NCBI GenBank assembly: GCA_002344075.1
Contig: DDTM01000025.1
Coordinates: 6,739-70,738 of the forward strand
DNA from: Bacteroidetes bacterium UBA2364
GTDB taxonomy: Bacteria > Bacteroidota > Rhodothermia > Rhodothermales > UBA2364
Reading direction: 5' to 3'
Length of the DNA: 64,000 bases
Shown here: positions 45,117 through 54,573 of the stretch, piece by piece
How the letters are laid out: each line of letters opens with the position of its first letter
Numbering within the stretch: position 1 is the first letter of the stretch
Position numbers and translations under genes: made by a program
Notes under the pieces: generated by a model
The model's input: the letters and a program-made list of their open reading frames with translations, nothing else
Told to the model about the DNA's origin: nothing
Databases searched by the model: none

Positions 45117-46859
45117 TTATAAAACTGGCTTAACGCCTTTCTTGGGCGTCCATTCATACGTCTTTCCGGAAGGCATCGAAACAAGCGTGAGGTACACAAA
45201 CGAATTGATGGTGGCATACATTCCCAAAAAGTGGCTCATAACCAGCCCAAAAAGGCATAGATCACCTTCATCTGCAAAAGCCCCATCTTGAATTTCGAGC
45301 ACCACTTCGGAGCCACGAATGATGGCCCCCCGATACACCCGCTCCTTGGGTCGCCAGATGATGTTGCGTATGCCTTCGATGCGTTTTCGGTTGGCTTCGC
45401 TGCGTTCCCAGTCATATAAGCTAAGCAAAAGCCGGAATGAGACTGGATTGGCGATGGACATGTGGTTCATCGAAAGGTGAGAAATCAGCTTCCAGAAAAA
45501 ATTCTGGTCGCGTGGCGGATGACGGTCTAATGTGGGTTGGGTCAAATTGCGTAGCTGAACCACGTCTGCAAAACCAGGCGGCGGCTTGGAAATGTCGCCT
45601 TCTTTTAGGTGCTCGCGGGGCAAACTTCGGTTAGTGGCTAAGGCTGTAATAGAAAGCGTCTCGTTTGCTAAGTCTTGGTCGAGGTTGGAGCCTAAAATGG
45701 AAAGGTACATGTCGTACTGTCCTGAAGGCGCTTGTCGGATTTTGGTCGTATAAAACCTGCCCTTTTCGTCCCGTTCAAATGAATAAAACGGTTTATAATA
45801 ATGCCTTCGGTTGGTTCGCTCTTCAATACCCACGACCTCGGTGGTATCATAAAGCTCAAAACTACGTGGTGCATTGGTGTCGGGATTGATGCGGTACTCG
45901 GTCGTAAGATGGTCCACTCGTATAGGGGTGGTGTCTTTTGGGAAGAGGTTTATAATGGGGGTACAGTGAAGCCGGATATTATCCGTTTTAAAACGGCGGT
46001 CTTCTGGGAATGAGCGGTCAAAGTCCACCCGTACTTCAAAAACCGTTGGCGGTTCTTCGGGGGTAAAGCGATCGAAGCCACATAAATCTACAAACCAGAA
46101 TTTGGGCCGGAAGCTAAAATATTCCTGTAACAACCGAAACCCTTTAAATGAAAACCGTGAATAGGGCAGGAGACCGTCTTCCTCCATAAATCCACAAGGT
46201 TCTACCCATGACTGATCATTGGCAATGGTGAATGGCTGGTTCTCGGGTCCGCAAGAAAGGGTCACACGTCGCACATGACGGGTCATGAATAAATGCAAGG
46301 TAGAAGCAATTGCTGGATCCGCATAAAAAAACAGCCGGAGTTTTCCGTTTTTAAAACGAAGGTTTTCAAAGGACGCCCCTTTTAATAAATCGAATTGTAG
46401 GTTGAGGCTCGAACTGCCCGGTATCCAAGTCATTTCGGCCTTGGATAAGGTTAGTGGGTGTACATCCAAAGTATTTGTGGTCGTAAAACGGCAGGCGATA
46501 TTTTCTGGGCCTATTGGTTTGGAGATGACTTCGGTTCCGGCAGTATAGCTTGTGGTTTCTTGGATTACCCCAATTTTAGGGCGCATTTCTAAGATAGACA
46601 AACCGGGAATAGGGCGCAGATAATGCGGCCACATTAGGTTGAATAACCCCTCGGTATATTCCGGTAAGTCATCGTCTAATCGTTCATGAATCCGCCCGGA
46701 AAGAAAGGCAAATCCTTCAAAGAGCCGCTCAACGTATGGGTCGCGGTCGGTAATGCTGTCTAAATTCAGAAAACGGGCGGTTTCAGGATGCGCCTGTGCA
46801 AATGCTTTGCCGGCTTCGTACAGATACCGCATTTCTTCTTCGTAATATTTTCTCGACAC
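45117..46859 (-). CDS. tssF: T6SS baseplate protein TssF
   Basis: A 580-residue baseplate protein. Family signatures: YYEEEMRYLYEAGKAFAQ at the N-terminus, DPYVERLFEGFAFL, GRIHERLDDDLPEYTEGL, MWPHYLRPIPGLSI. It assembles with TssG (2:1) into the wedge. Between tssE and tssG in the standard order. Confidence 0.95.
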   Translation of the reverse strand: MSRKYYEEEMRYLYEAGKAFAQAHPETARFLNLDSITDRDPYVERLFEGFAFLSGRIHERLDDDLPEYTEGLFNLMWPHYLRPIPGLSILEMRPKIGVIQETTSYTAGTEVISKPIGPENIACRFTTTNTLDVHPLTLSKAEMTWIPGSSSLNLQFDLLKGASFENLRFKNGKLRLFFYADPAIASTLHLFMTRHVRRVTLSCGPENQPFTIANDQSWVEPCGFMEEDGLLPYSRFSFKGFRLLQEYFSFRPKFWFVDLCGFDRFTPEEPPTVFEVRVDFDRSFPEDRRFKTDNIRLHCTPIINLFPKDTTPIRVDHLTTEYRINPDTNAPRSFELYDTTEVVGIEERTNRRHYYKPFYSFERDEKGRFYTTKIRQAPSGQYDMYLSILGSNLDQDLANETLSITALATNRSLPREHLKEGDISKPPPGFADVVQLRNLTQPTLDRHPPRDQNFFWKLISHLSMNHMSIANPVSFRLLLSLYDWERSEANRKRIEGIRNIIWRPKERVYRGAIIRGSEVVLEIQDGAFADEGDLCLFGLVMSHFLGMYATINSFVYLTLVSMPSGKTYEWTPKKGVKPVL

Positions 46860-46911
46860 AGTCTATGGGCTTAGGGCAATCGGTGGGCAAACCGGTGCCT
46901 TTTCGGATGGT

Positions 46912-47331
46912 TCAGGAATCGCGCCGCACGGGCGAAACATCAATTAATTCGGTGGCCGAAATGGTGGTTTGAAAGCGCACAATTTGCTTTTTATCCAACT
47001 TGGCCCGGAGTACAAAGATGAGGCGCATCTGGTTTACATCGGTATGCTGGTAGCTGATATTTACCTGTGTGAGCCTCGGTTCATATTTTCGAACCACTTC
47101 TTCCAAGAGTTTTTTTAACTGCTCGGCCCCCCAGGGCATGTCTCGATAGAGCGTATGCAGGTCCGGTAAACCATAATCTGGTAGATGCTCGATGGCGCCT
47201 TGTCGGGTATTAAACAGCCGACGCAGATTTGCCATAACGCTATATAACCGTTGGTCGCGCTCCGAGACGGAAGAAAGCGGACTCTGAACGTCAAAGTGTC
47301 CCAGAAGAACGTCTAAAAGACTCGCTTGCAT
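46912..47331 (-). CDS. tssE: T6SS baseplate protein TssE (gp25-like)
   Basis: A 139-residue gp25-like lysozyme-family protein that nucleates sheath polymerisation. DQRLYSVMANLRRLFNTRQG and LPDYGLPDLHTLY match TssE. The length and position are standard. It is separated by 117 bases from hcp. Confidence 0.93.
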   Translation of the reverse strand: MQASLLDVLLGHFDVQSPLSSVSERDQRLYSVMANLRRLFNTRQGAIEHLPDYGLPDLHTLYRDMPWGAEQLKKLLEEVVRKYEPRLTQVNISYQHTDVNQMRLIFVLRAKLDKKQIVRFQTTISATELIDVSPVRRDS

Positions 47332-47448
47332 GGGTTTGGGGTTGATCCGACATCAGGGAAAGCGGGTTGCCGGAGGTCTTACTTCAAAATGCCGAAACCC
47401 CGAAGGTTTCCCAACGGAGTTTCGGTCAAAACGAACCTTTAAACGGGT

Positions 47449-47955
47449 TTAGACTACTGGGCTTTCCCAGTCATCCATAGCGGTGATACCACCATCATTC
47501 CAAGTCCATTCGATCTTTTGATAAGTAAAGGCAATCTCTTCATACTCGGCATAGCGGGTCAATTCCGGGTTTTTGTTGTTCAACATTCTGAAGTTGACCG
47601 AAGCAATGTTGGCATTTGTTAATTTGATGGTGTAGTGTTGTTTTTCTGTTCCACCACCACCAACGGCTCCACCAATTTGCGGGGTCCAGAATTGGAGCTC
47701 AAACTCGGTGATATTTTCGTTGTTCACCAAGGCATTATAGAGCAATGGGGAGGATTTGTCCAACTCTTTGGTAATGACCAAGGGTTTGTGCATCCGCTTG
47801 CCCGTTGGAAGTCCGCTGGCTGCATCACGTGGACTAACAATTTCATGATTTACAGCGATTACCATAATTTTGCCTTCACGGCCTTTTTGGGTAACACTGC
47901 CTTTGATCTCGCCTTGTTTCTGGCCTTTCAGTTTCAGATAAGCATTGAGTGCCAT
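47449..47955 (-). CDS. hcp: T6SS inner tube protein Hcp
   Basis: A 168-residue tube subunit. N-terminal AYLKLKGQKQGEIKGSVTQ, then KPLVITKELDKSSPLLYNAL, and the terminal YEEIAFTYQKIEWTWNDG are hallmarks of Hcp. Hexamers stack into the expelled tube. The 161-base gap to tssC holds a hairpin, which might give hcp a separate, more abundant transcript, as is usual for tube proteins. Confidence 0.95.
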   Translation of the reverse strand: MALNAYLKLKGQKQGEIKGSVTQKGREGKIMVIAVNHEIVSPRDAASGLPTGKRMHKPLVITKELDKSSPLLYNALVNNENITEFELQFWTPQIGGAVGGGGTEKQHYTIKLTNANIASVNFRMLNNKNPELTRYAEYEEIAFTYQKIEWTWNDGGITAMDDWESPVV

Positions 47956-48080
47956 TTCGATTCTCCGTTTTGTAGTGATAGGTTTTGTTTTAAGTTGTTA
48001 TAATTTGAAGTGTTTACTTACACTATTAATAACGCATGGGGTTGGAAAAAGGGATCACAGAGATCATATTTTTTTAGGCT

Positions 48081-48105
48081 ACCGAGGAGGTTTTTCTTCC
48101 TTGGT
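48081..48105 (-). promoter_or_regulatory. Hairpin between tssC and hcp
   Basis: Inverted repeat ACCGAGGAGG and CTTCCTTGGT around TTTTT in the tssC-hcp gap (10 pairs with two G-U in plus-sense, two mismatches in minus-sense). No U-run follows on the minus strand, so a processing or attenuation site is more likely than a terminator. Confidence 0.35.
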
Positions 48106-48116
48106 AAATCCATTCA

Positions 48117-49649
48117 TTATTTGGCTGGCATTTTCCCGACAAGAGAAAGGTTGATATCCATCCCCTCAATCTGGAAGTGTGGCATAATCATGGTTTCGAC
48201 GCGGTAGAATCCCGGATTGTCTCCTACTTCTGATACCGTCACTTGTGCGCCTTTCAAGGGGTAACGGGCGATAACTGCTGGAGAAGGATTCGACATTTCC
48301 GTAACCAAACTTTTCAGCCAGCGATTAAGTTCTTCTTCTATGACCACACGGCTCTTGGTAGAACCAATGTTTTCACGTTGCATTACTTTCAGATAGTGCG
48401 AGATGCGGGATGCCAAGAAGATATACGGCAACCGAGAATTGATCCGGCTGTTTGCGGTTGCAAACTCATCGTCATAGAGTTTGGGCTTTTGTGCCGAGTT
48501 TGCCGAGAAGAAACATGCAAAATCACGGTTTTGATAATGGCTGAGGGGGATGAAGCCCAAGTTGGCGCATTGAAACTCCAAGGTTTCGCTGATGGGGACC
48601 TCGGTGGGGGTCTTGAGTTGCTTGCCCTTGCCTACATCATACAGGTGAACGGGAAGGTCTTCTACTTTACCACCCGCTTCCGGTCCACGTATTTGTACCG
48701 ACCAGCCATCTGCCATAAATGCTTTGGCCATGTTCGTGGCCATCGCAAAAGTGGCATTGGCCCACAGGTATTTATCGTGATCGCTGCCTTTTACATTTTC
48801 TTGATAGTTAAATGCTTTGACGGGGTTGTCGTCGCCATAAGGCAGGCGGGCCATAAAGCGCGGCATGGTGAGTCCTACATAGCGAGAATCATCGGTGGCG
48901 CGGAAGGCATTCCATTTGATGTAATCGGAAGTTTCCATATAAGCGCCCAAGTCTGGAATTTTTTTCCAATCTTCCATGCTGGACTTGCCGAAGAATTTGG
49001 GGCCAATGGAGCCAAGGAACGGACAATGTGCAGAGGCCGCTACCTTAGACATATTTGTCAATAGGTTAACATCCTTTGCAGAACTGTCAAACTCGAAGTT
49101 GGAAACAATGGTTGCGTAGGGTGTTGCACCAGGTTGATCGTAGGCATCGGTATAAATATGTTTGTATAGCGGAGACTGGATGAGTTCCGGAGAATCTTCA
49201 AAGGACTCTGCTAGTTCATCTTTGTCCACATCTAATATCTCCACTTTAACGTTTTTCCGGAAGTCTATCCGGTCCACCATAAATTTGAGCCCACGCCAAG
49301 AAGACTCCATTTTTTGGAAAGTGGGGTGGTGCATGACCGCATCCAATTGCTGGCTGATTTTTTGGTCTATGTTGGCCACCATGGCGTCTATAAAATGTTT
49401 GTCTAAGCGGTCTAATGGGGTATCTAATGCGGCAACCGTATCCACAAAAACGCTAAGTGCGGCGGCCATCATCTCGTTTTTGGATTGATTGGCCAGTTGC
49501 TCTCCTTCTTTGAAAACCTTCAGATTTACTGTTTCAGAAGGTTTTTCCATGTTGACTTGGGCAAAGAGGCTATCTAATAAGCTGTCTTTGCCGTCTAATT
49601 CTTGAACCTGAGCGCTTGGAGCGCCCGAAGCCTGTTGTGTAGCAGACAT
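48117..49649 (-). CDS. tssC: T6SS sheath large subunit TssC
   Basis: A 510-residue contractile sheath protein. Typical motifs: VNLKVFKEGEQLANQ and IDQKISQQLDAVMHHPTFQ near the N-terminus, SSWRGLKFMVDRI, LGSIGPKFFGKSSMEDW, and a C-terminal VSEVGDNPGFYRVETMIMPH. The N-terminal 50 residues are a flexible linker. It pairs with TssB one gene upstream. Confidence 0.96.
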   Translation of the reverse strand: MSATQQASGAPSAQVQELDGKDSLLDSLFAQVNMEKPSETVNLKVFKEGEQLANQSKNEMMAAALSVFVDTVAALDTPLDRLDKHFIDAMVANIDQKISQQLDAVMHHPTFQKMESSWRGLKFMVDRIDFRKNVKVEILDVDKDELAESFEDSPELIQSPLYKHIYTDAYDQPGATPYATIVSNFEFDSSAKDVNLLTNMSKVAASAHCPFLGSIGPKFFGKSSMEDWKKIPDLGAYMETSDYIKWNAFRATDDSRYVGLTMPRFMARLPYGDDNPVKAFNYQENVKGSDHDKYLWANATFAMATNMAKAFMADGWSVQIRGPEAGGKVEDLPVHLYDVGKGKQLKTPTEVPISETLEFQCANLGFIPLSHYQNRDFACFFSANSAQKPKLYDDEFATANSRINSRLPYIFLASRISHYLKVMQRENIGSTKSRVVIEEELNRWLKSLVTEMSNPSPAVIARYPLKGAQVTVSEVGDNPGFYRVETMIMPHFQIEGMDINLSLVGKMPAK

Positions 49650-49726
49650 GTAAGTAATGTTTCGAAGGTTAATAAAAACAATTGCCGATTCTGCCCAGTC
49701 CTATATCGGTGGGCATAGGAGACGTA

Positions 49727-50230
49727 TTAGGCACCTTGGCCATCATCAGGTACGATTTTGTGCAATTCGTCGGCAAGGCGTGCCAATGCTTCTTTGTCTT
49801 TGATAATGGTTTCTAACTGGCGCCGGAAATCGCCCAAAGTGATGACGCGGTTCCGTAAGTCTTGCAGGAGGTTACGGGTTGCAAGCATCTTGTCTAGTTC
49901 CGGAATTTGTTTGGCCACATTTTCCGGTGTAAAGTCTTTCATACTTTCCACCTTTACCTGCACCTTCATTTCTGCTTCAGGGTCATCTTTCAGGTGATTG
50001 GCTACAACCATATCCAACTTCATCTCCCGTGATTTCAGGATATCCTCGAAGTTGTCTTTATTCACATTGATGATGTCCCGATCTGCAATGTCTTCGTCTT
50101 TGGAACCGCCAAAATCTCCCATCACCAACATCCGGAAAGGTAATTCTTCGCGAACCATTGCGTCGCCTTTTTTTACATCCAGAAATAGGTTGATACGGGC
50201 AGGGGGTTTTTCATGTTGGAAACTGCTCAT
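49727..50230 (-). CDS. tssB: T6SS sheath small subunit TssB
   Basis: A 167-residue sheath subunit. ARINLFLDVKKGDA, LPFRMLVMGDFGGS and AEMKVQVKVESMKDFTPENVA match TssB/VipA. The 77-base gap to tssC and the 224-base gap upstream to tssA are both noted. Confidence 0.95.
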   Translation of the reverse strand: MSSFQHEKPPARINLFLDVKKGDAMVREELPFRMLVMGDFGGSKDEDIADRDIINVNKDNFEDILKSREMKLDMVVANHLKDDPEAEMKVQVKVESMKDFTPENVAKQIPELDKMLATRNLLQDLRNRVITLGDFRRQLETIIKDKEALARLADELHKIVPDDGQGA

Positions 50231-50383
50231 GAGTTTTGCTCCAAGTGTTTATCCTTTACATGCGGTTGGGAAAATGCCGTTGTCTCGGATTGTCGCAAGG
50301 TAAAGGTTTGTGAGGGGTCTATAATTGTGTTATGAAGGATGAATTTCGTGGATTAGCGGAAGTATCCGGGCCATAGGGCAAAT

Positions 50384-50406
50384 AAGGATACACTTCATGT
50401 GTCCTT
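50384..50406 (-). promoter_or_regulatory. Hairpin in the tssA-tssB gap
   Basis: AAGGATACAC TTCAT GTGTCCTT, an imperfect inverted repeat with one bulge. It could be an RNA processing or attenuation site between tssA and tssB. No U-run is seen. Confidence 0.3.
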
Positions 50407-50454
50407 TATAGATACTGATTTTTTTGTTCAAAATCAAGACTCATTTTGAGAAAA

Positions 50455-52215
50455 TCAAACATCAGTTTCTGTTAATGTTTCTTGAGGTAAAGTGTTTTTT
50501 GAAATGGATTTAGGCCGTTCTCCAATGGCTGTGAGGGCAAAGCGTACATCGGTGCGGCTCATTTTGTCCAAAACTGTCTCCATTTTTTCTTGCCAATAGA
50601 TCTGTCGGTCCTCATTGGCCTCCGATAACAGGGCTTTATAACAGCGGTATTGGTTTAGCCAGACATCCAAGGCAAGTGCTGGTTCCCATCGCGCCAACCC
50701 TATGGCTTCTCCCTCGAAGTCCAGCGTTTCGAGAAGGGGTAAAGCAATGCGGTTAAAGCCTACTTTGCTACATAAGATGGCTACCATTAGGCGCCGTCTG
50801 AAACGTGCTCTTCCAGAGAGGTCGGCTTCCATTCCGGCCTGAAGTTTAGCTACTGCCGTTGCCGCGCCCACTTCTTCGATTGTTTTTTGTGCTTCTTTGA
50901 ACGCGGCTACCAACTCGGCCTCTTCTTCGCCTGCAGTGATCATCAGGTTACCACCGCCACCGCCACTGCCAGCCCCAATGAAGGGTACGACCACGTCCTC
51001 GATCCATGTCTGGGTGATCGGCGAAGCAAAGGGGGTTCCGTCATTAAAACGAAGCGTAGGCAATGCGGGGACTTTTTGGAGCATCAGGGCCAGTTCGGTC
51101 AGAATCGCTTCTTTTGCCATTAAGAAGTCGTTGCCTGCTTTTTCAAGGGCTTGAACCAAAACACGCTGTAAATCTAAAATCAGTGGGTAGGGGAACTCTT
51201 GCATTAACCCCTCCACTTCTTCGATAATGGTTGTTAGGTCTTGGTTGGCCAATTCACCTGTATAATAATTGTAGCGGTGGGATTCGGGGCCGGGTAGCAT
51301 GTCATTTGCTGGCTCGGACGTGAGGCCCGCCCACATGGCCAAGCGCATCATTCGGTATGAAGCGGGGTGGCGGCGGTCTGCCTGACGTATCGCTGCACAA
51401 AGTTGTGGTACCGCCATAATCGCATCCTCTACTGTGCCGAATGAAGAAAGCAAACTAACCGATGGGTCAGGGGAGGAAAGGGCCTCGTTTGCGGGTGCAG
51501 TTTCTGTGATAGGGCTCGTGGTAGTCGGCTCCACAGGATCTGGCAGTGGTGGAGGGGGCGGTGTAGGAGCCGCTACTTGTTTGACCAATTTTTCTAAGCC
51601 CACCTTAAATTCGGTTGTAGGCGGTGCATGTTCATTGAGTTCCTTCATCCAAAACCCGGAGAGGAATGCAAGATGTGTCTTTATGGTTTCAAAGGCGGTA
51701 TCGTCTCCCTGTTGGGGCTTGTAGCGTTCTGCCCAATTGATCAGTTTGGGCATCATGAAATTGAGGGCTGCCCCGCGTAATCGCGGTTTCTTCTTTTCGG
51801 GATAACCCTGATCCCAATAGTTTTCGGCAAAAATCCGTAAGGCTCCAAAGCCATCCGCAAGACCTGTCGCCCCTTGGTCGTAGGCCAATCCCACATTCAT
51901 GTAGGCGATAACCAAAAGGTTCTTGGACTTGTTTTTCAGAATATTGCGGCTTGCGGAAACAATAAGGTCGTATTGTGTTCCCGAAGAGACGGCTGCTCCT
52001 TTAATGGTCACATTTTGCTGGGTGCCAACCAATGATTTGGACTGCTCCATGAGTTTTTCTTGATCCACAGCTCCAGAGACCAAACTCATCTTATCCACCT
52101 CATTTTTGATGGATACAAAATCAAAGTCTTCGTTCGGGTCTATTCGGCTACCAGCGGGATTGTCACCGGGGATTGGTGCCAAGACTTCTTCGAGGAGGGG
52201 CGTAAGGTTTTCCAT
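50455..52215 (-). CDS. tssA: T6SS cap/assembly protein TssA
   Basis: A 586-residue TssA with an N-terminal ImpA domain (LAPIPGDNPAGSRIDPNEDF, DQGATGLADGFGALR), a Pro-rich linker (TPPPPPLPDPVEPTT), and a long helical C-terminal region of VasJ type (FNRIALPLLETLDFEGEAI, WEPALALDVWLNQYRCYKAL). TssA forms a ring that guides sheath polymerisation. This long C-terminal form is the VCA0119-like type. Confidence 0.9.
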   Translation of the reverse strand: MENLTPLLEEVLAPIPGDNPAGSRIDPNEDFDFVSIKNEVDKMSLVSGAVDQEKLMEQSKSLVGTQQNVTIKGAAVSSGTQYDLIVSASRNILKNKSKNLLVIAYMNVGLAYDQGATGLADGFGALRIFAENYWDQGYPEKKKPRLRGAALNFMMPKLINWAERYKPQQGDDTAFETIKTHLAFLSGFWMKELNEHAPPTTEFKVGLEKLVKQVAAPTPPPPPLPDPVEPTTTSPITETAPANEALSSPDPSVSLLSSFGTVEDAIMAVPQLCAAIRQADRRHPASYRMMRLAMWAGLTSEPANDMLPGPESHRYNYYTGELANQDLTTIIEEVEGLMQEFPYPLILDLQRVLVQALEKAGNDFLMAKEAILTELALMLQKVPALPTLRFNDGTPFASPITQTWIEDVVVPFIGAGSGGGGGNLMITAGEEEAELVAAFKEAQKTIEEVGAATAVAKLQAGMEADLSGRARFRRRLMVAILCSKVGFNRIALPLLETLDFEGEAIGLARWEPALALDVWLNQYRCYKALLSEANEDRQIYWQEKMETVLDKMSRTDVRFALTAIGERPKSISKNTLPQETLTETDV

Positions 52216-52287
52216 ACGTCAGAATACGGAAGTGAATCCGTGTTATTTGCAGTGTGAAGGTTCTGTTTGATAATACGGTTTTTTTGC

Positions 52288-53238
52288 CTAAATGCGCTCA
52301 GGGATTTTTTGGATTATTTGGGCAAGGCTCATGGCTGGGTTTTCCAATGATTCCCTCACGTGATACGGGATGGTTTGGCCTACAATCGTTCCATATCCCA
52401 TTGGATAGACAGCTGGAAGCCCCATTTCACTGTCTAAGAGGGCATTTAATGCGTCTGGCCCCGGCTTCTCAAGGAATATCAAAAGGCGGCGTGAGCCACG
52501 GGATTGAGGCAAAGACCAAAAGAGGGTTGGGTGAATGGCCGATCCCCATAAGCGCAGAACAGCCGTGAGCCAAAAAGCGACCTCGGTTGCCACTACTGTT
52601 TCCGAGGCACTAAGGGGGAGGACAATGCCGGGGAATTTTCGGTTTTTTTCTAACCGCGCAAAATGAATAAAATTAAATAGTTGATGCCATAAATCCATCC
52701 GCCGAAAATCTTTAAAATCCCCATAGATCCCAAACCAAAATGCGGCTTGTGTGGTTGTCTCCAAAAATAGTTTTAGATGGTTTTGAGCCTGTGAAAAGAA
52801 CACTTTATCTGGAAGAGGCAAATTGCGTACCATTTGTTCTATATGTGGATGCAAAAGATCCGGAGAAGGTTGGTCAAGGTATTCCCCTGATTTTCGATAG
52901 GCGGGATGCAAGGCTAAGATCAAAGAAGGTAATAGTGTATGTGTTAATCCTTGTAATTCTCCACGTATGCCGAAGGTTATAGGGAATAATCTGCCGGATT
53001 TATCGCGACTGGTTTGGATACGACCGGAAAGAAAACGGTGGCTCGATAGGTCGGAGTAGAAATAATGGTAGGGTGGCGCTTTTCTCCAAATGAGTTCCCA
53101 GTCCGACTCCCAGTGTGTTCTTCCGGTAAGGATACCTTCTTGGAGCCAAAGGTCAAAGTGGTTCACATCTGGCCCTGTGGCCTGAACCCGAACAAAATCC
53201 CCAAATGCGGGCAACTTTCCAAAACTGAATGGCAACAT
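52288..53238 (-). CDS. tagF: T6SS-associated protein TagF
   Basis: About 316 residues from the ATG at 53238 (MLPFSFGKLPAFGDFVR). An alternative start 13 codons upstream exists, but no clear ribosome site distinguishes them. The FGKLPAFGDFV and HFDLWLQEG motifs are the TagF/ImpM hallmark. TagF proteins repress T6SS post-translationally in characterised systems, by acting on Fha or membrane complex; no Fha or PppA is seen in this locus. Confidence 0.9.
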   Translation of the reverse strand: MLPFSFGKLPAFGDFVRVQATGPDVNHFDLWLQEGILTGRTHWESDWELIWRKAPPYHYFYSDLSSHRFLSGRIQTSRDKSGRLFPITFGIRGELQGLTHTLLPSLILALHPAYRKSGEYLDQPSPDLLHPHIEQMVRNLPLPDKVFFSQAQNHLKLFLETTTQAAFWFGIYGDFKDFRRMDLWHQLFNFIHFARLEKNRKFPGIVLPLSASETVVATEVAFWLTAVLRLWGSAIHPTLFWSLPQSRGSRRLLIFLEKPGPDALNALLDSEMGLPAVYPMGYGTIVGQTIPYHVRESLENPAMSLAQIIQKIPERI

Positions 53239-53451
53239 GTGATTGGTTTGTTTGCAACGAAGAGAAATGCAAACCACAAAAAGCGGAATCGCAACGAGTA
53301 GTGGGTGTATGTTACAATACCTTCACGGAAAATGCAAGTCCTGACTCGAAATAGTAAAATGGAAGTTAAATAAGTAGGGGCAAAATACCTTCTATTAAAC
53401 TCCGTCAGATCAGTTAATACGGCGGCATGTGAACTTGTTGAACCCCCGATG

Positions 53452-54354
53452 TTATTCAACCCCAAATTGCATGTCGAGTACATAGGTACTGGGAATCGCT
53501 TTACCATTAAGCCGGGCAGGGCGGAAAAGATGGCGGGTAGCCGCATTCATGGCAGCATCTTCAAGGCCATATTCCAAGCGATCAATCGGTGTTTCGGTTC
53601 CTTTTTTGTCTAAGAGCCATCGCTTTAATATACGTGCGATGGTCACTTTCCCATTTTCGTCTATGGTTACTTCTACACTTACCTTGGCCAGAATACGTTT
53701 ACTACGGGCCGCTTCGGTATATTCTGGCGTAACGATGCGCACCAATTTGGGGGCAATCCTTACATCCGGCTGGGTGGGTTTGGTGGTTGGACTGCCATCG
53801 CCCGTGCCCGTTCCACTTCCGTCTCCGCGTCCATTTCCTGTCCCATCCCCCACGCCGTTGCCTATTCCATTTCCGATACCGGAAGAAGTAGCAACGGCAG
53901 TAGAGTCTCCTTTTCGGGTGATGGCAGCGGCCTCTTTTGGCTTCAACTCCTCGATGGTGGGTGGTGGTTCTTCTACTTGTACTTCTTCATCACGACGAAT
54001 GACCGGTGGTACAAACCGGATTGTTGGTCGTATTGCCGGAGCGGGTGTACCGCCAGCAGCAGGGCCACCAGTGGGTGTTTTTGGGATCTCTATTTTGGGT
54101 TTGGGAAGAGAGGGTGGTTCAGGAAGGTTAATTAACTGCGCCACTACATCCCTTTTGATGTCAGAGGTTTGAGGCGGATAGATCCATTTATGTGTAAAGA
54201 AAATACTACTTAAAAGGAGGATGAATAGTAGGACAAACAATCCTGCTAAGCGCATATGAGTCGGGAATATCTGCCGTAAGACATAGGCCCCATATGCCTT
54301 ATTCCTTTCCAAAAAAATGGTGTCTAAGATTGCTATTTCATCTCGTATTTCCAT
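53452..54354 (-). CDS. Energy transducer TonB-like protein
   Basis: About 300 residues from MEIRDEIAILD (earlier in-frame codons are open). Cytoplasmic segment with RNKAYGAYVLRQIF, a transmembrane helix at about 35-53 (RLAGLFVLLFILLLSSIFF), a Pro/Lys-rich periplasmic part (PPSLPKPKIEIPKTPTGG), a Gly-rich repeat (GIGNGIGNGVGDGTGNG) and a C-terminal TonB domain (APKLVRIVTPEYTEAARSK). It normally energises outer-membrane receptors with ExbBD. Its link to the T6SS genes is by orientation only; 213 bases separate it from tagF. Confidence 0.85.
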   Translation of the reverse strand: MEIRDEIAILDTIFLERNKAYGAYVLRQIFPTHMRLAGLFVLLFILLLSSIFFTHKWIYPPQTSDIKRDVVAQLINLPEPPSLPKPKIEIPKTPTGGPAAGGTPAPAIRPTIRFVPPVIRRDEEVQVEEPPPTIEELKPKEAAAITRKGDSTAVATSSGIGNGIGNGVGDGTGNGRGDGSGTGTGDGSPTTKPTQPDVRIAPKLVRIVTPEYTEAARSKRILAKVSVEVTIDENGKVTIARILKRWLLDKKGTETPIDRLEYGLEDAAMNAATRHLFRPARLNGKAIPSTYVLDMQFGVE

Positions 54355-54544
54355 GCTCAGTCTGCGTGATCTATCTTGATTTTTAGTGAATGAGCCTGCC
54401 AAAGGTTTTGTTTACAGGATGTTACCCGTATTTTAAGCCGTCTGAACTACCCGTAAGATAACACCGGATACATGCAAGAACCACCCCTCGATTGTAAGTT
54501 GTTGGATGAACTCCTTCAATAGACATATGAAACGGTGAACAGTT

Positions 54545-54573
54545 GGGCTTTCCGTAGCGGAAGGCTTTTTTTG
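54545..54573 (+). terminator. Intrinsic terminator or attenuator in the carA leader
   Basis: GCTTTCCG pairs with CGGAAGGC around TAG (8 bp, one U-G pair), followed directly by seven T residues, on the plus strand. No plus-strand gene lies upstream, since tonB is divergent. The carA ATG is 38 bases downstream, so this hairpin acts on carA transcription or ends a small leader RNA. Confidence 0.7.

Noticed and set aside
24593..54354. Contractile phage tail or eCIS rather than T6SS
   Set aside because: TssF, TssG, TssA, Hcp, TssB/TssC and ClpV all match T6SS families; no tape measure or tail fibre genes are seen.
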